Origin: Salinivirgaceae bacterium
Lineage (GTDB): Bacteria > Bacteroidota > Bacteroidia > Bacteroidales > SZUA-534
Reading direction: 5' to 3'
Assembly (NCBI GenBank): GCA_017527435.1
Contig: JAFXQB010000022.1
Span: 1 to 64,000, forward strand
Length of the DNA stretch: 64,000 bases
The notes under the pieces are model-generated. The model worked only from the letters and a program-made list of their open reading frames with translations, did no database searches and was not told where the DNA came from. Below are positions 17,266 through 27,558 of the stretch, piece by piece; within the stretch, counting starts at the first letter, position 1, and the number at the start of each line of letters is the position of its first letter. The position numbers were made by a program, and so were the translations under genes.

Positions 17266-18000
17266 ATGGCAGACAAATTCAAAACCACTTTTCAGGTTTA
17301 CACCAACAACGCCGACTCGCGCAAATTGGCCAAACCGGGCGCGCTGTTCGCCTATTTCATCGAAGCGGCAAGTATGCACGCCGAACGGCTCGGCATCGGT
17401 CACAAGAGCTTGCAGGACAATCACAACGCATTTTGGGCGCTGTCGAAAGTGCATTTCGATATTTACCAGACGCCTGTATGGCATCAGAAAGTAACCGTAA
17501 CCACTTGGCCGTCAGGCTATAACCGATTGTTCGCTCGCCGCTATTTTCAGATTGCCGACGAAGCCGGGACGCTACTTGCCGAAGGCGCATCTGATTGGGT
17601 GATAATGAGTTTCGAGAACCGCAGCCTGTGCAATGTGCAGTCGATTGTTGAGAGCATCGCGCAGTTCAACCTTGAGCAGGAACACCTGAACGTGAACACC
17701 GCCAAAGTGCCGGCCGCCAACGCCGAAACAGCCGCCAAAACCACTCGCCGCGTAATGTTCAGCGACCTTGATATGAACAAGCACCTGACCAGTATGCGCT
17801 ATCTCGATTGGACAATGGACTGCATCAACATTGACTATCTTAACACGCACACTGCCAAATCTGTCGATATAAATTTTCAGCACGAAATGCCTGAAGGCGA
17901 AAATGTTACGCTCTTGTGCCAGCAAGATGGCGACTCATTTGTGGTTTCGGGCGAACTTGCCAACGGAAAGACATCGTTCTCGGCAAAAATCGGATTCTGA
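17266..18000 (+). CDS. acyl-[acyl-carrier-protein] thioesterase
   Basis: A 244-residue double hot-dog protein of the acyl-ACP thioesterase family, which releases free fatty acids from ACP. Features are AYFIEAASMHAERLG at the start of the first hot-dog, WALSKVHFDIYQTPVWHQKVTVTTW, NRLFARRYFQI, and in the second half the catalytic Asn/His region FSDLDMNKHLTSMRYLDW. Family active sites use N-x-H in exactly this position (MNKHL). The start ATG 17266 (MADKFKTTF) is preferred over the upstream TTG. It ends at a terminator shared with the convergent gene. Confidence 0.9.
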   Translation: MADKFKTTFQVYTNNADSRKLAKPGALFAYFIEAASMHAERLGIGHKSLQDNHNAFWALSKVHFDIYQTPVWHQKVTVTTWPSGYNRLFARRYFQIADEAGTLLAEGASDWVIMSFENRSLCNVQSIVESIAQFNLEQEHLNVNTAKVPAANAETAAKTTRRVMFSDLDMNKHLTSMRYLDWTMDCINIDYLNTHTAKSVDINFQHEMPEGENVTLLCQQDGDSFVVSGELANGKTSFSAKIGF

Positions 18001-18015
18001 ACAACCGCATCAGCA

Positions 18016-18053
18016 TAAAAAAAGCGCGACCAACCAGCCGCGCTTTTATTTTA
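18016..18053. terminator. bidirectional intrinsic terminator
   Basis: Stem AAAAGCGCG / CGCGCTTTT with a 10-base loop, with A-run before and T-run after, between convergent genes. Confidence 0.88.
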
Positions 18054-18067
18054 TAATCAATTGTCTG

Positions 18068-18826
18068 CTAATTCTTTCCGACAATCATATTGTACTGAAC
18101 CGTGATGTAGCCATCGTTCGGGAAAATCTTGTTAGCCAGTGTGATAACCGACTCGGCGTCTTTTTTGCGTTTCTCGTTCAGAAGGTCTTGAGTGTATTTC
18201 ATAATGCCATCAACAATCAGACTCTTGACAATCGGGTCAGCCTTGATGGGCTCGTTGTTGACAATTTTCTCTGACAGTTTGGCGCGCGCATCTGACATCT
18301 CGTGCACACCTTGCGTCTCGTTGTTCGACATGCACTTCAGAATACCCGAATAGTACATGAACAAATAATCAGTTTTATGATACAGCTTTTCGTAATTCTT
18401 GGCTGCAGCGGCGGCTTTTGAATAGTTTCCTTTGTCAAAATTGGTCTTGATTTCGGCCTTGACGTGTTTTTTTATAAGATCGATAAAATCAGCGTTTTGT
18501 GCCACAAGCTCACCTTCAATGTCCTTACGGATGAATTTCTGCGTGTACTTCACAGCCTGACGCATACCGTCCTTATAATCGGCTGCCACTTCGGGGTCCG
18601 ACGACTCATAGAGTTTCACATAGCACATGGCCGCATAGAGATGTGGCTCGGCTTCACGACCGGCAGCCTGATCAGCGCACATATCTTCTGCCTTGAACAG
18701 ACAAATCTCGTATTTGCCTGATGTGTAAAGTTTTGACAGCTTTGTGTTGTGGCCGCCCTTCACCTGTGCAAACGTGCCCGCACAAAGCATTATGCACAAT
18801 GATGTGCAAAGAAGTTTTAAATTCAT
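18068..18826 (-). CDS. secreted helical-repeat (TPR-like) protein of unknown function
   Basis: A 252-residue product with a clear signal peptide (KLLCTSLCIMLCAGTFAQ). The rest is alpha-helical with Lys/Ala/Tyr-rich helices such as HLYAAMCYVKLYE and NFDKGNYSKAAAAAKNYEKLY, resembling degenerate TPR units. I recognise no catalytic motif. It is probably a periplasmic or envelope-associated scaffold. Start ATG 18826 is chosen because the signal peptide begins there. It converges with the thioesterase gene and diverges from the nuclease-family gene. Confidence 0.7.
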   Translation of the reverse strand: MNLKLLCTSLCIMLCAGTFAQVKGGHNTKLSKLYTSGKYEICLFKAEDMCADQAAGREAEPHLYAAMCYVKLYESSDPEVAADYKDGMRQAVKYTQKFIRKDIEGELVAQNADFIDLIKKHVKAEIKTNFDKGNYSKAAAAAKNYEKLYHKTDYLFMYYSGILKCMSNNETQGVHEMSDARAKLSEKIVNNEPIKADPIVKSLIVDGIMKYTQDLLNEKRKKDAESVITLANKIFPNDGYITVQYNMIVGKN

Positions 18827-18967
18827 TTTTTCGAAAATTTTCTTTTGACAAAAAAAAACAAATGATGTCAAATTCGCAATTTTTTTATACCGATGTTATT
18901 AACAAAAAATGAATTCAATATTGTAAGAGAATTTGGCGTCGCTAATGAAAATGGCGAACGGAAAGCG

Positions 18968-18975
18968 TATATTTG
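18968..18975 (+). promoter_or_regulatory. -7 element TATATTTG of the nuclease-family gene
   Basis: It matches the Bacteroidetes -7 consensus TAnnTTTG, 17 bases before the ATG at 18993. I see no good -33 box. Confidence 0.45.
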
Positions 18976-18992
18976 CAAAAAAATTAAGGACT

Positions 18993-20027
18993 ATGAGAGT
19001 TATTTTCACAACAATGCTTGCTGTGGCTTGTATGGCCGCCAATGCGCAACCCGCCAAATGGAACAGTAAAACATTCTTTACCGTTATGAGCTACAACGTT
19101 GAGAATCTGTTTGATACAATCAACATTGCCGGCAAAAACGACGATGAGTTCACCCCTACAGGAAAAAAGGAATGGACATCGGCGCGATACAACGAGAAGC
19201 TGCAGCACCTGTCGGAAGCTATTGCGGCATTGAATCCCACTTCAGGTCAATTTCCTGACCTTGTGGGCATTATAGAAGCCGAGAATATCGCAGTGCTTAA
19301 AGATTTGGCTGCGCAACCGGCCATCAAAGGCGCAGGCTACCAATGCATTCTTGAAGAAGGCCCCGACCCGCGCGGCATCGACTGCGGACTGCTCTATAAC
19401 CCGCAGACATTCAAATATGTAAGTCATAAGGCTTTCAACGTACGGTTGCGACCGGGCAACGACCGCACTCGCGACATCTTGTATGTGAAAGGACTCTCGG
19501 GAAAAGACACTCTGCACGTATTTGTAAACCATTGGTCATCAAGGATTGGCGGTAAGGATAAAACGAGCGGCAAGCGCGCGCAGTGCGCCGATCGGCTGAA
19601 GTCTGTCACCGATTCAATCATTAAACGCGACCCACAGTGTAACATTCTGATTATGGGTGATATGAACGACGAGCCAAGCGACGAGAGCGTCTATGAGATT
19701 CTGCAAGCAAAAGAGCCGAGCCAGTACAGCCGTCTGAACAATATTATGTTCGACCTGCAGCAGAAGAACAAAGGCAAGTTTGGCAGCGGAACTTATTACT
19801 ACAAAGGCGAATACTCAATGCTCGACAACTTGATTGTCAGCAATCCGCTGCTAACCCGCACCAAAGGTTTCCGCTTGTATGAGAACACTGGCTACATCTT
19901 TGCGCCCGATTTCATCAGTTTCAAGGAAAGCAACGGTGACATCGCACCATCGCGCTCGTATTCAGGCAAATACTACGGCGGCTACAGCGACCACTATCCT
20001 GTTTATATGATTTTCTATAAGAAGTAG
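18993..20027 (+). CDS. secreted endonuclease/exonuclease/phosphatase family protein
   Basis: A 344-residue protein with a signal peptide (MRVIFTTMLAVACMAANAQ). The EEP fold is shown by MSYNVENLFD (metal-binding Asn), PDLVGIIEAEN (metal-binding Glu), HVFVNHWSSR (catalytic His), ILIMGDMNDEPSDE (Asp/Asn pair) and the terminal YSDHYPVYM (catalytic Asp-His). All metal and catalytic positions are present, so it should be an active phosphodiesterase. Bacteroidetes homologues are annotated as endonucleases; nucleic acid or phospholipid substrates are both possible. ATG 18993. Confidence 0.88.
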   Translation: MRVIFTTMLAVACMAANAQPAKWNSKTFFTVMSYNVENLFDTINIAGKNDDEFTPTGKKEWTSARYNEKLQHLSEAIAALNPTSGQFPDLVGIIEAENIAVLKDLAAQPAIKGAGYQCILEEGPDPRGIDCGLLYNPQTFKYVSHKAFNVRLRPGNDRTRDILYVKGLSGKDTLHVFVNHWSSRIGGKDKTSGKRAQCADRLKSVTDSIIKRDPQCNILIMGDMNDEPSDESVYEILQAKEPSQYSRLNNIMFDLQQKNKGKFGSGTYYYKGEYSMLDNLIVSNPLLTRTKGFRLYENTGYIFAPDFISFKESNGDIAPSRSYSGKYYGGYSDHYPVYMIFYKK

Positions 20028-20141
20028 TGAAGGTTTAGAAAGTTGAGAAGGTTTAACAAGTTGAACAGGGTTAAACGCTTCGCTGTTGAATCCTTCAATC
20101 CTTCAGTTAATCTATTAATCAGTCAATCAGTTAATCAATAA
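20028..20141. repeat. degenerate 7-8 bp repeat tract between the nuclease-family gene and uvrB
   Basis: It contains TGAAGGTTTAGAAAGTTGAG, AATCCTTCAATCCTTCA and runs of GTTAATC / AGTCAATC words. The tract starts right after the stop codon. Confidence 0.6.
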
Positions 20142-22154
20142 ATGCGTCTCGAGATTAACTCGCCATTCAAGCCTACGGGCGACCAACCGCAAGCCATCAA
20201 GCAACTTGTGGACGGCCTGAACTGTGGCCAACAGTATCAGACACTGCTGGGCGTGACGGGTTCGGGCAAGACGTTCACCATTGCCAATATGCTTGAACAG
20301 GCACAGCGTCCCGCGCTCATCTTGAGCCATAACAAGACGCTTGCTGCCCAACTCTACAGCGAGTTTAAAGAGTTTTTTCCGAACAATGCGGTTGAGTATT
20401 TCGTCTCGTACTACGACTACTATCAGCCCGAAGCCTACATTCCCGTGACGGACACCTACATTGAGAAGGATTTGAGCATCAACGACGAGATTGAGAAACT
20501 GCGTCTGCACACCACGTCGTCGCTGCTGTCGGGCCGCCGCGACGTGATTGTGGTCTCGTCCGTGTCGTGCCTGTACGGCATCGGCAACCCCGACGATTTC
20601 TACAGCAACAGCATCAGCGTGAAGGTGGGCGAAAACGTTGGCCGAAACCAACTGCTGCGCCGCCTTGTCGACGCGCTCTACTCGCGCAACGAAGTGGATT
20701 TCAGCCGCGGCACGTTCCGCGTGAAGGGCGACACGGTCGACGTCTATCTTGCCTACGGCGATTCGGCCTACCGCCTAATGTTTTGGGGCGACGAGATTGA
20801 CCAAATCGAAGTTTTCGACCCGCTGAACGGCAGCGTCATCGACCGCCCCGAACAGGTTTCCATCTACCCCGCCAACATCTTCGTGACAACGCAAACGCGC
20901 ATCCAACAGGCCATCCGAATGATTCAGGACGACCTTGTGGCGCAGGTTGAGTATTTCAAGAGCATCGGCAAGCACCTTGAAGCCAAGCGGCTCGACGAGC
21001 GTGTGAACTACGACCTTGAAATGATACGCGAATTGGGCCACTGCCCTGGTATTGAGAACTATTCGCGCTATTTCGACGGGCGCGCGGCGGGCACTCGGCC
21101 GTTCTGTCTGCTCGATTATTTCCCGAAGGATTTCATCACGGTCATCGACGAAAGTCACGTCACCGTGCCGCAGATTCACGCAATGTTCGGCGGCGACCGC
21201 TCGCGCAAGGAAAACCTTGTGGAATACGGATTCCGCCTGCCTGCCGCGCTCGACAACCGTCCGCTCAAGTTCGACGAGTTTGAAGCGCTGACGGGCCAGA
21301 CCGTGTATGTGAGCGCCACGCCCGCCGACTACGAACTGGCCAAGTGCGGCGGCGTGATTGTTGACCAAGTGATTCGCCCGACAGGCCTGCTCGACCCGCC
21401 GATTGACGTGCGTCCGAGCCTGAACCAGATTGACGACCTTGTGGCCGAAATCAACAAGCGGGCCGCCAAAGACGAACGTGTGCTTGTGACGACGCTCACC
21501 AAGCGTATGGCCGAAGAGTTGCAGAAATATCTGACCCGTATGGGGATACGGTCGAACTACATCCACAGCGACGTGGACACGCTTGAGCGCGTGAAGATTC
21601 TTGACGACCTGCGCAACGGCCTTTTCGACGTGCTTGTGGGTGTGAACCTGCTGCGCGAAGGCCTTGACCTGCCCGAAGTGTCGCTCGTGGCCATTTTGGA
21701 CGCCGACAAGGAAGGATTCCTGCGCAACGAGCGCTCGCTGACGCAGACCGCAGGCCGCGCCGCCCGCAACGTGAACGGCCTTGTGATTATGTATGCAGAC
21801 CAAATCACCGATTCAATGCAGCGCACCATCGACGAGACCAACCGCCGCCGCGAGAAGCAGTTGCGCTACAACGAAGAGCACGGCATCACCCCAACACAGA
21901 TTGTCAAGGCCAAGCGCCACACCGTGGGCACCGACGAGACCGCCGCCGCGCAGTATTACGTCGAGCCCGAGAAGGTGAACCTTGCCGCCGAGCCTGTTGT
22001 GGCCTATATGAGCCGCGAAGCCCTGCAGAAGGCCATCGACAAGACCAAGAAGCAAATGGAACGCGCTGCCGACAAACTCGACTTTATGGAAGCCGCCCGC
22101 TTGCGCGACGAAATGTTTGAGTTGCAGAAGGTTTATAATGAAAAATTTAAATAG
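20142..22154 (+). CDS. uvrB: UvrABC excinuclease subunit B
   Basis: The 670-residue damage-verification helicase of nucleotide excision repair. Visible: N-terminal [13 protein letters not shown], Walker [23 protein letters not shown], the beta-hairpin region [29 protein letters not shown] (Walker B), [10 protein letters not shown], helicase motif V/VI region [14 protein letters not shown] and QTAGRAARN, and the C-terminal UVR motif [14 protein letters not shown] that binds UvrC. Length and order are standard. ATG start. Confidence 0.98.
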   Translation: MRLEINSPFKPTGDQPQAIKQLVDGLNCGQQYQTLLGVTGSGKTFTIANMLEQAQRPALILSHNKTLAAQLYSEFKEFFPNNAVEYFVSYYDYYQPEAYIPVTDTYIEKDLSINDEIEKLRLHTTSSLLSGRRDVIVVSSVSCLYGIGNPDDFYSNSISVKVGENVGRNQLLRRLVDALYSRNEVDFSRGTFRVKGDTVDVYLAYGDSAYRLMFWGDEIDQIEVFDPLNGSVIDRPEQVSIYPANIFVTTQTRIQQAIRMIQDDLVAQVEYFKSIGKHLEAKRLDERVNYDLEMIRELGHCPGIENYSRYFDGRAAGTRPFCLLDYFPKDFITVIDESHVTVPQIHAMFGGDRSRKENLVEYGFRLPAALDNRPLKFDEFEALTGQTVYVSATPADYELAKCGGVIVDQVIRPTGLLDPPIDVRPSLNQIDDLVAEINKRAAKDERVLVTTLTKRMAEELQKYLTRMGIRSNYIHSDVDTLERVKILDDLRNGLFDVLVGVNLLREGLDLPEVSLVAILDADKEGFLRNERSLTQTAGRAARNVNGLVIMYADQITDSMQRTIDETNRRREKQLRYNEEHGITPTQIVKAKRHTVGTDETAAAQYYVEPEKVNLAAEPVVAYMSREALQKAIDKTKKQMERAADKLDFMEAARLRDEMFELQKVYNEKFK

Positions 22155-22192
22155 AATTAATTGAAGTATTAGTTTAATTCTGCAATCACCAC

Positions 22193-22225
22193 AAAAAAAG
22201 CGAAGCCTCACCGACTTCGCTTTTT
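22193..22225. terminator. bidirectional intrinsic terminator between uvrB and ackA
   Basis: Stem AGCGAAG / CTTCGCT, flanked by A-run and T-run. The first arm with its context (CCACAAAAAAAGCGAAGCC) is identical to that of the alaS terminator at 29627. Confidence 0.88.
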
Positions 22226-22244
22226 CTATCATTCTATTAATCAT

Positions 22245-22295
22245 CCCGATAGCTATCGGAACTTCACGCATTCAATCCTTCAATCCTTCACAATC
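22245..22295. repeat. palindrome CCGATAGCTATCGG plus AATCCTTC octamers at the ackA 3' end
   Basis: The palindrome (22246-22259) is followed by two TTCAATCC words; read on the minus strand, the ackA TGA (22280-22282) is inside the TGAAGGAT repeat. Confidence 0.7.
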
Positions 22296-23476
22296 CTCAC
22301 CGTCTCCATAGCAATGGCCAATTCCTCGTTTGTCGGGATTACCAGCACTTTGACTTTCGACGCGGGCGTTGAGATAACAACCTCCTCGCCGCGGATTTGG
22401 TTCTTGGTGTTGCTGATTTTGACGCCAAGGTAGCCCAGATAGTCGCAGATTGCCTTGCGGGCGGCACCGTTGTTCTCGCCCAGACCAGCGGTAAAGGCGA
22501 TTGCATCAACGCCGTTCATTGCAGCCACGTAACTGCCAATGTATTTGGCCACGCGGTAGATAAAGCAGTCGAAGGCGATTTTTGCGCGCTCGTTGCCAGC
22601 CTTGGCGGCGGCCTCAAGGTCGCGGAAATCGCTCGACACGCCCGACACGCCCAGCACACCCGATTTCTTGTTCAGAATGTTCAGAACATCGTCGACCGAG
22701 CGTTTCTCCTTGTTGGCAATATACTGAACCACAGCAGGGTCCACATCGCCGCTGCGGGTACCCATCACCAAGCCCTCGAGCGGTGTCAGGCCCATACTCG
22801 TATCAACGCACTTGCCACCAACAACAGCCGAAATGCTCGCGCCGTTGCCCAGGTGAGCCACAATCACTTTCGATTTCTTCGGGTCGAGTTTGCCGAACTC
22901 AATGGCGCGGCCCGAAACATACCAGTGGCTTGTTCCGTGGAAGCCGTACTTGCGAATGGCGTATTTCTCGTAATACTCATACGGAAGCGAGTAGAGATAA
23001 GCCTTGACGGGCATTGTTTGGTGGAAGGCGGTGTCAAACACGGCCACCTGCGGGGTGTTGCCCATCAGAGCCTCGCAAGCCTCAATGCCAATCAGGTTGG
23101 CAGGGTTGTGAAGCGGGCCAAGGTCGAAGCACTCGCGGATAACGCGTTTCACATCGTCGTTAATCAGAATCGAGCCGCTGTAATACTTGCCGCCGTGCAG
23201 CACGCGGTGGCCAACGGCCTGAATCTCGTCCATACTTGTCACCACGCCGTATTTCGCGTCAAGCAGAGCGTCCATCACCAGTTTGACGGCTGCCTTGTGG
23301 TCGGGCATCGGCTGATTCACAACCAGTTGCTCCTTCCCTGTCGGCTTGTGCGTGAGCGACGAGCCCTCGATTCCGATTTTCTCGCAAATGCCCTTTGCCA
23401 GGACACTGCGGGTGTTCATATCAATGAGTTGATATTTGAGCGACGAACTGCCGCAATTCAATACTAATACGTTCAT
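22280..23476 (-). CDS. ackA: acetate kinase
   Basis: Converts acetyl phosphate and ADP to acetate and ATP, the energy-yielding step of mixed-acid fermentation. The 398-residue protein shows [71 protein letters not shown] and GLGENN. The start lies two bases after the pta stop codon, so the pair is an operon with likely coupled translation. The stop codon falls in a short octamer repeat. Confidence 0.98.
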   Translation of the reverse strand: MNVLVLNCGSSSLKYQLIDMNTRSVLAKGICEKIGIEGSSLTHKPTGKEQLVVNQPMPDHKAAVKLVMDALLDAKYGVVTSMDEIQAVGHRVLHGGKYYSGSILINDDVKRVIRECFDLGPLHNPANLIGIEACEALMGNTPQVAVFDTAFHQTMPVKAYLYSLPYEYYEKYAIRKYGFHGTSHWYVSGRAIEFGKLDPKKSKVIVAHLGNGASISAVVGGKCVDTSMGLTPLEGLVMGTRSGDVDPAVVQYIANKEKRSVDDVLNILNKKSGVLGVSGVSSDFRDLEAAAKAGNERAKIAFDCFIYRVAKYIGSYVAAMNGVDAIAFTAGLGENNGAARKAICDYLGYLGVKISNTKNQIRGEEVVISTPASKVKVLVIPTNEELAIAMETVRIVKD

Positions 23477-23478
23477 AA

Positions 23479-24489
23479 TTATTGATTTAAGGCGATTGCT
23501 TGATTACAAGTGATTGCGATAACATTAACCACATCTTCAACAGAGCAGCCGCGTGACAGGTCGTTGATTGGTGCGGCCATACCCTGCAGAATCGGGCCGT
23601 AAGCCTCGGCGTTGCCCAAACGCTGAACAAGCTTGTAGCAGATATTGCCTGTCTCGAGCGACGGGAACACCAGCACGTTGGCCTTTCCTGCAATGTCGCT
23701 TCCAGGGGCCTTCTTTGCAGCCACGCCCGGAACAATGGCTGCATCGGCCTGCAGTTCGCCGTCGATTTTGAGTTCAGGTGCCATTTCCTGCGCCAGTTTG
23801 GTAGCCTCAATCACCTTGTCGACAACCTCGTGTTTGGCGCTGCCCTTGGTCGAGAAACTCAAAATAGCCACTTTCGGGTCGTCAATGCAGGCGATTGCCT
23901 TGGCGGTCTTGGCCGACTCAACGGCAATCTGCGCCAACTCGGGCGCTGTGGGCACGGGAAGCACGGCGCAGTCGGCAAACACCATAATGCCGTCTTGACC
24001 ATACGTCTTGTCTTTCAGCACCATAACAAACGCGCCTGAAACGCACGAAATGCCAGGTTTTGTCTTAACTATCTGAAAAGCAGGACGAAGCACGTCGCCA
24101 GTAGCGTTGTCGGCACCAGCAACCTCGCCTTTGGCCATACCCACCTTCACCATCATCGCGCCCAGGTAGAGCGGATTCTTGAGCAGACGGGCGGCCTCTT
24201 CGGGCGTCATTCCCTTGTTCTTGCGCAGTTCAACCAGTTTGTCGATAAACTCCTGCTTGCGCGGGTGGTCCTCAGGGTCCACAATCTGCGCTTTCGCGAT
24301 ATTTTTCAATCCGAAATCGGCGGCCTTCTTCTCAAGTTCGGCCTTGTTGCCAATCAGAATAATGTCGGCAATGCCTTGTTCTATCACTGCGTCGGCGGCC
24401 TTAATGGTGCGCTCCTCGTAGCCTTCGGGCAGAACAATTGTCTGCTTCTGCCGCTTGGCGTTCTCTTTGATTTGCTCTAAAAGATTCAT
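23479..24489 (-). CDS. pta: phosphate acetyltransferase (short form)
   Basis: Converts acetyl-CoA and phosphate to acetyl phosphate for AckA. At 336 residues it is the single-domain PTA_PTB form without the N-terminal DRTGG part found in E. coli. Motifs are [63 protein letters not shown] and [11 protein letters not shown]. Start ATG 24489 (MNLLEQIKE); the upstream in-frame extension lacks conservation. It is the first gene of pta-ackA. Confidence 0.97.
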   Translation of the reverse strand: MNLLEQIKENAKRQKQTIVLPEGYEERTIKAADAVIEQGIADIILIGNKAELEKKAADFGLKNIAKAQIVDPEDHPRKQEFIDKLVELRKNKGMTPEEAARLLKNPLYLGAMMVKVGMAKGEVAGADNATGDVLRPAFQIVKTKPGISCVSGAFVMVLKDKTYGQDGIMVFADCAVLPVPTAPELAQIAVESAKTAKAIACIDDPKVAILSFSTKGSAKHEVVDKVIEATKLAQEMAPELKIDGELQADAAIVPGVAAKKAPGSDIAGKANVLVFPSLETGNICYKLVQRLGNAEAYGPILQGMAAPINDLSRGCSVEDVVNVIAITCNQAIALNQ

Positions 24490-24597
24490 ATTGTTATGTT
24501 TAAAAATTACGTTCAATGCCGACAAACATACCAATTTTAGAGTATTTTTGTTATTCGGATAACGAAAATATGTTTATTCACTAATTATCAATCGGAT

Positions 24598-25488
24598 ATG
24601 ATTTGGGCTGACTACCTGACGAGTTACAAGAACTTTCTGAAGTTGGAAAAATCGCTTTCGGCGAACACCGTCGAAGCCTATATGGCTGATATTCAGAAGT
24701 TTATCGATTTTACGCAGACCGAAGGCCCGCTCACCGTCACTTGTGACGATATACGCTTGTTCTGCGACGATTTAAACGAAGGACAAAATATGAGTATCCA
24801 CTCACAGGCTCGTATTTTATCGGGAATAAAGTCGTTTTTCAAATATCTTCTTGTTCACGATATTATAGACCACGACCCATCGGAAATGGTTTTAGGTCCA
24901 CGAATGGGCCGCAAACTGCCAACGGTACTCTCGCCCGACGAGATTGACCAACTGATTAACGCCATTGACCTTGGAAGTGAAACTGGTTACCGTAACCGCG
25001 CAATACTTGAGACTCTTTATGGTTGCGGATTACGCGTATCGGAACTTATCAATCTAAAACTTACAGACTTGCATTTTACAGAAAGTTACGTAAAAATCAA
25101 GGGTAAAGGCAGCAAAGAACGATTGGTTCCAATGGGACGCGGTATGAAAGACGCTATTACCCTCTACATCTACAATTACCGAGATACGCTCAACATCGGC
25201 AAAAAAGACGAAAATACCTTGTTTTTAAATCATTATGGCCGAAAACTAACGCGCGTAATGATTTTCACCATCATCAAAGACCTTGCCGCCAAAATCGGGC
25301 TGAAAAAGACCATCAGCCCGCACACGTTCCGCCACTCGTTTGCCACGCAGTTGATAGACGCAGGTGCTGATTTAAAAGCGATTCAAGAAATGCTGGGCCA
25401 CGAATCTATCACAACCACAGAAATTTACACCCACCTCGATAGAGAGTACTTAAGAGATACTATTATGCGGTTCCATCCACGGTCGTGA
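24598..25488 (+). CDS. xerD: tyrosine recombinase XerD/XerC type
   Basis: A 296-residue site-specific recombinase. The SAM-like N-terminal domain is residues ~1-90 (FLKLEKSLSANTVEAYMADI). The catalytic set is complete: Arg in GCGLRVSELINL, Lys in IKGKGSKERLVP, His-x-x-Arg in HTFRHSFATQL, His in MLGHESITTT, and the Tyr nucleophile in EIYTHLDRE. Its size and lack of nearby mobile genes indicate the chromosomal dimer-resolution recombinase rather than an integrase. XerC versus XerD cannot be settled from the window. An octamer-type repeat follows the stop. Confidence 0.92.
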   Translation: MIWADYLTSYKNFLKLEKSLSANTVEAYMADIQKFIDFTQTEGPLTVTCDDIRLFCDDLNEGQNMSIHSQARILSGIKSFFKYLLVHDIIDHDPSEMVLGPRMGRKLPTVLSPDEIDQLINAIDLGSETGYRNRAILETLYGCGLRVSELINLKLTDLHFTESYVKIKGKGSKERLVPMGRGMKDAITLYIYNYRDTLNIGKKDENTLFLNHYGRKLTRVMIFTIIKDLAAKIGLKKTISPHTFRHSFATQLIDAGADLKAIQEMLGHESITTTEIYTHLDREYLRDTIMRFHPRS

Positions 25489-25515
25489 CAAGGATTGAAG
25501 GATTGATTGACAGAA
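25489..25515. repeat. short GGATTGAA octamer tract after xerD
   Basis: AAGGATTGAAGGATTGATTG follows the stop codon after one base. It is related to the 17016 array. Confidence 0.6.
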
Positions 25516-25696
25516 TAATTGAATAGTTGGCGTTTTACGACTACCTAATATATATATGTAATAACGCCTTCATCTATCGAGCAAAGCCAACATATTAACG
25601 GTCAATCATTTATCCTTGGCAACAAAAATTTCTCTACGAAAATCACTTAAAAGAATTTATTTGAAGAGTTCGGTTCGCTTTTTGTTTATTTCGGCT

Positions 25697-25704
25697 TATA
25701 TTTG
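25697..25704 (+). promoter_or_regulatory. -7 element TATATTTG of pckA
   Basis: Perfect TAnnTTTG followed by GCGG, 45 bases before the pckA ATG. A TTTG lies only 12 bases upstream, too near for a standard -33 box. Confidence 0.55.
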
Positions 25705-25749
25705 CGGCAAAAAGGCAAAATATAGTTATAACTTTTTAAAATATTAATT

Positions 25750-27363
25750 ATGAGTAATTTAGATTTAACGAAGTACGGCATTACAGGCTCAACTGTAATC
25801 GCACACAACCCTTCTTTCGACGAACTCTACAAGGCAGAAATCAATCCTGCTCTTGAAGGTTACGAAAAAGGTCAGGAAACTGAACTTGGCGCAGTTAACG
25901 TTATGACTGGTATCTTCACCGGCCGCTCGCCGAAGGACAAATACATTGTTGACAACGACGAGAGCCACAACAACGTTTGGTGGACATCGGACGCTTACAA
26001 GAACGACAACCACCCAATGAGCGAAGACGTTTGGAACAAGGTTAAGGAAATCGCAAAGAAAGAACTTTCAAATAAGAAACTTTATGTTGTCGACGCTTTC
26101 TGCGGCGCCAACGAAGCAACCCGTCTTGCTGTCCGCTTCATTGTTGAAGTTGCCTGGCAGGCTCACTTTGTTGAGAATATGTTCATCCGCCCGACTGCAG
26201 AAGAGTTGAAGAACTTCGAGCCTAACTTCGTTATCTACAACGCATCGAAGGCTAAAGTTGACAACTTCAAAGAACTCGGCCTGAACTCTGAGACTTGCGT
26301 TGCTTTCAACACCAAGAGCCGCGAGCAGGTTATCATCAACACTTGGTACGGTGGTGAAATGAAGAAGGGTATGTTCTCAATGCAGAACTACTACCTGCCT
26401 TTGAAGGGCATCGCATCAATGCACTGCTCGGCCAACACCGATATGGAAGGCAAGAACACCGCTATCTTCTTCGGTTTGTCAGGAACTGGCAAGACCACTC
26501 TTTCAACCGACCCGAAACGTCTGCTCATCGGCGACGACGAGCACGGCTGGGACGACGAAGGCGTGTTCAACCTCGAAGGCGGCTGCTACGCTAAGGTTAT
26601 CAACCTTTCAAAAGAGAACGAGCCCGACATCTACGGCGCCATCAAACGCGACGCTCTTCTTGAGAACGTTACCGTTGACAAGAACGGCAAAATCGATTTC
26701 GCTGACAAGAGCGTGACCGAGAACACCCGCGTTTCTTACCCAATCGACCACATCAAGAACATTGTTAAGAAAGTTGCTGGCAAGAGCGCAGGTCCTGCTG
26801 CTAAGAACGTTATCTTCCTTTCGGCTGACGCATTCGGCGTTCTGCCTCCTGTTTCAATCCTGACTCCTGAGCAGACTCAATACTACTTCCTGAGCGGCTT
26901 CACCGCAAAACTGGCTGGTACTGAACGTGGTATCACCGAGCCGACTCCGACATTCTCGGCTTGCTTCGGTCAGGCATTCCTCGAGTTGCACCCGACAAAA
27001 TACGCTGAAGAGTTGGTTAAGAAAATGAAGAAATCGGGCGCCAAGGCTTACCTGGTTAACACTGGCTGGAACGGTACTGGCAAACGTATCTCGATTCCTG
27101 ACACCCGTGGTATCATCGACGCCATCCTCGACGGTTCAATTCTGAAGGCTGAGACCAAGAAGATTCCGTTCTTCGACTTTGAAGTTCCGACCGCTCTGCC
27201 GAAAGTTAATCCTGCCATCCTCGACCCGCGCGACACATACGCTAACGCATCGGAATGGGAAGCGAAGGCAAAGGATTTGGCTGGCCGCTTCATCAAGAAC
27301 TTCGAGAAGTACACAACCAACGAAGCTGGCAAGGCTCTGGTTGCCGCTGGTCCGAAATTGTAA
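25750..27363 (+). CDS. pckA: phosphoenolpyruvate carboxykinase (ATP)
   Basis: Interconverts oxaloacetate with PEP and CO2 using ATP/ADP; in gut Bacteroidetes it mostly runs toward oxaloacetate, feeding the fumarate/succinate branch. The 537 residues match the family. Motifs: [51 protein letters not shown], phosphate loop [13 protein letters not shown], kinase-2 [20 protein letters not shown], and [13 protein letters not shown]. Codon use looks that of a highly expressed gene. It is monocistronic with a strong terminator. Confidence 0.98.
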   Translation: MSNLDLTKYGITGSTVIAHNPSFDELYKAEINPALEGYEKGQETELGAVNVMTGIFTGRSPKDKYIVDNDESHNNVWWTSDAYKNDNHPMSEDVWNKVKEIAKKELSNKKLYVVDAFCGANEATRLAVRFIVEVAWQAHFVENMFIRPTAEELKNFEPNFVIYNASKAKVDNFKELGLNSETCVAFNTKSREQVIINTWYGGEMKKGMFSMQNYYLPLKGIASMHCSANTDMEGKNTAIFFGLSGTGKTTLSTDPKRLLIGDDEHGWDDEGVFNLEGGCYAKVINLSKENEPDIYGAIKRDALLENVTVDKNGKIDFADKSVTENTRVSYPIDHIKNIVKKVAGKSAGPAAKNVIFLSADAFGVLPPVSILTPEQTQYYFLSGFTAKLAGTERGITEPTPTFSACFGQAFLELHPTKYAEELVKKMKKSGAKAYLVNTGWNGTGKRISIPDTRGIIDAILDGSILKAETKKIPFFDFEVPTALPKVNPAILDPRDTYANASEWEAKAKDLAGRFIKNFEKYTTNEAGKALVAAGPKL

Positions 27364-27390
27364 TTCATATTACAAAAATATTTATTCAAG

Positions 27391-27418
27391 AACCCTGCCG
27401 TTTGGCGGGGTTTTTGTT
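27391..27418 (+). terminator. intrinsic terminator of pckA
   Basis: AACCCTGCC-GTTT-GGCGGGGTT followed by a T-run; 27 bases after the stop. Confidence 0.92.
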
Positions 27419-27460
27419 TATGGTTTGTTTGATAAAGAGGAAATGAGTAAAGAGTAAAGT

Positions 27461-27557
27461 TGATTGGGTTGAGAAGGTTTGAGAAATATGAACAGCAAAG
27501 CGCAAAACCCTCTAAACTAAACTTCTAAACTCTAAACTTCTAAACTTTAAACTATAA
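27461..27557. repeat. heptamer-type simple repeat tract upstream of plsY
   Basis: Words CTAAACT / TCTAAAC / TTTAAACT repeat about eight times, preceded by GGTTGAGAAGGTTTGAGAA. The tract runs almost to the plsY ATG. Confidence 0.7.
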
Positions 27558-27558
27558 A

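Noticed and set aside
20775..21803. 342-residue minus-strand frame opposite uvrB
   Set aside because: His/Val-rich mirror frame of a highly conserved gene; typical antisense shadow.
22397..23467. 356-residue plus-strand frame opposite ackA
   Set aside because: Antisense shadow caused by codon bias; no family motif.
24598..25488. phage or transposon integrase
   Set aside because: Length of 296 with the canonical XerC/D layout, housekeeping neighbours, no cargo genes.
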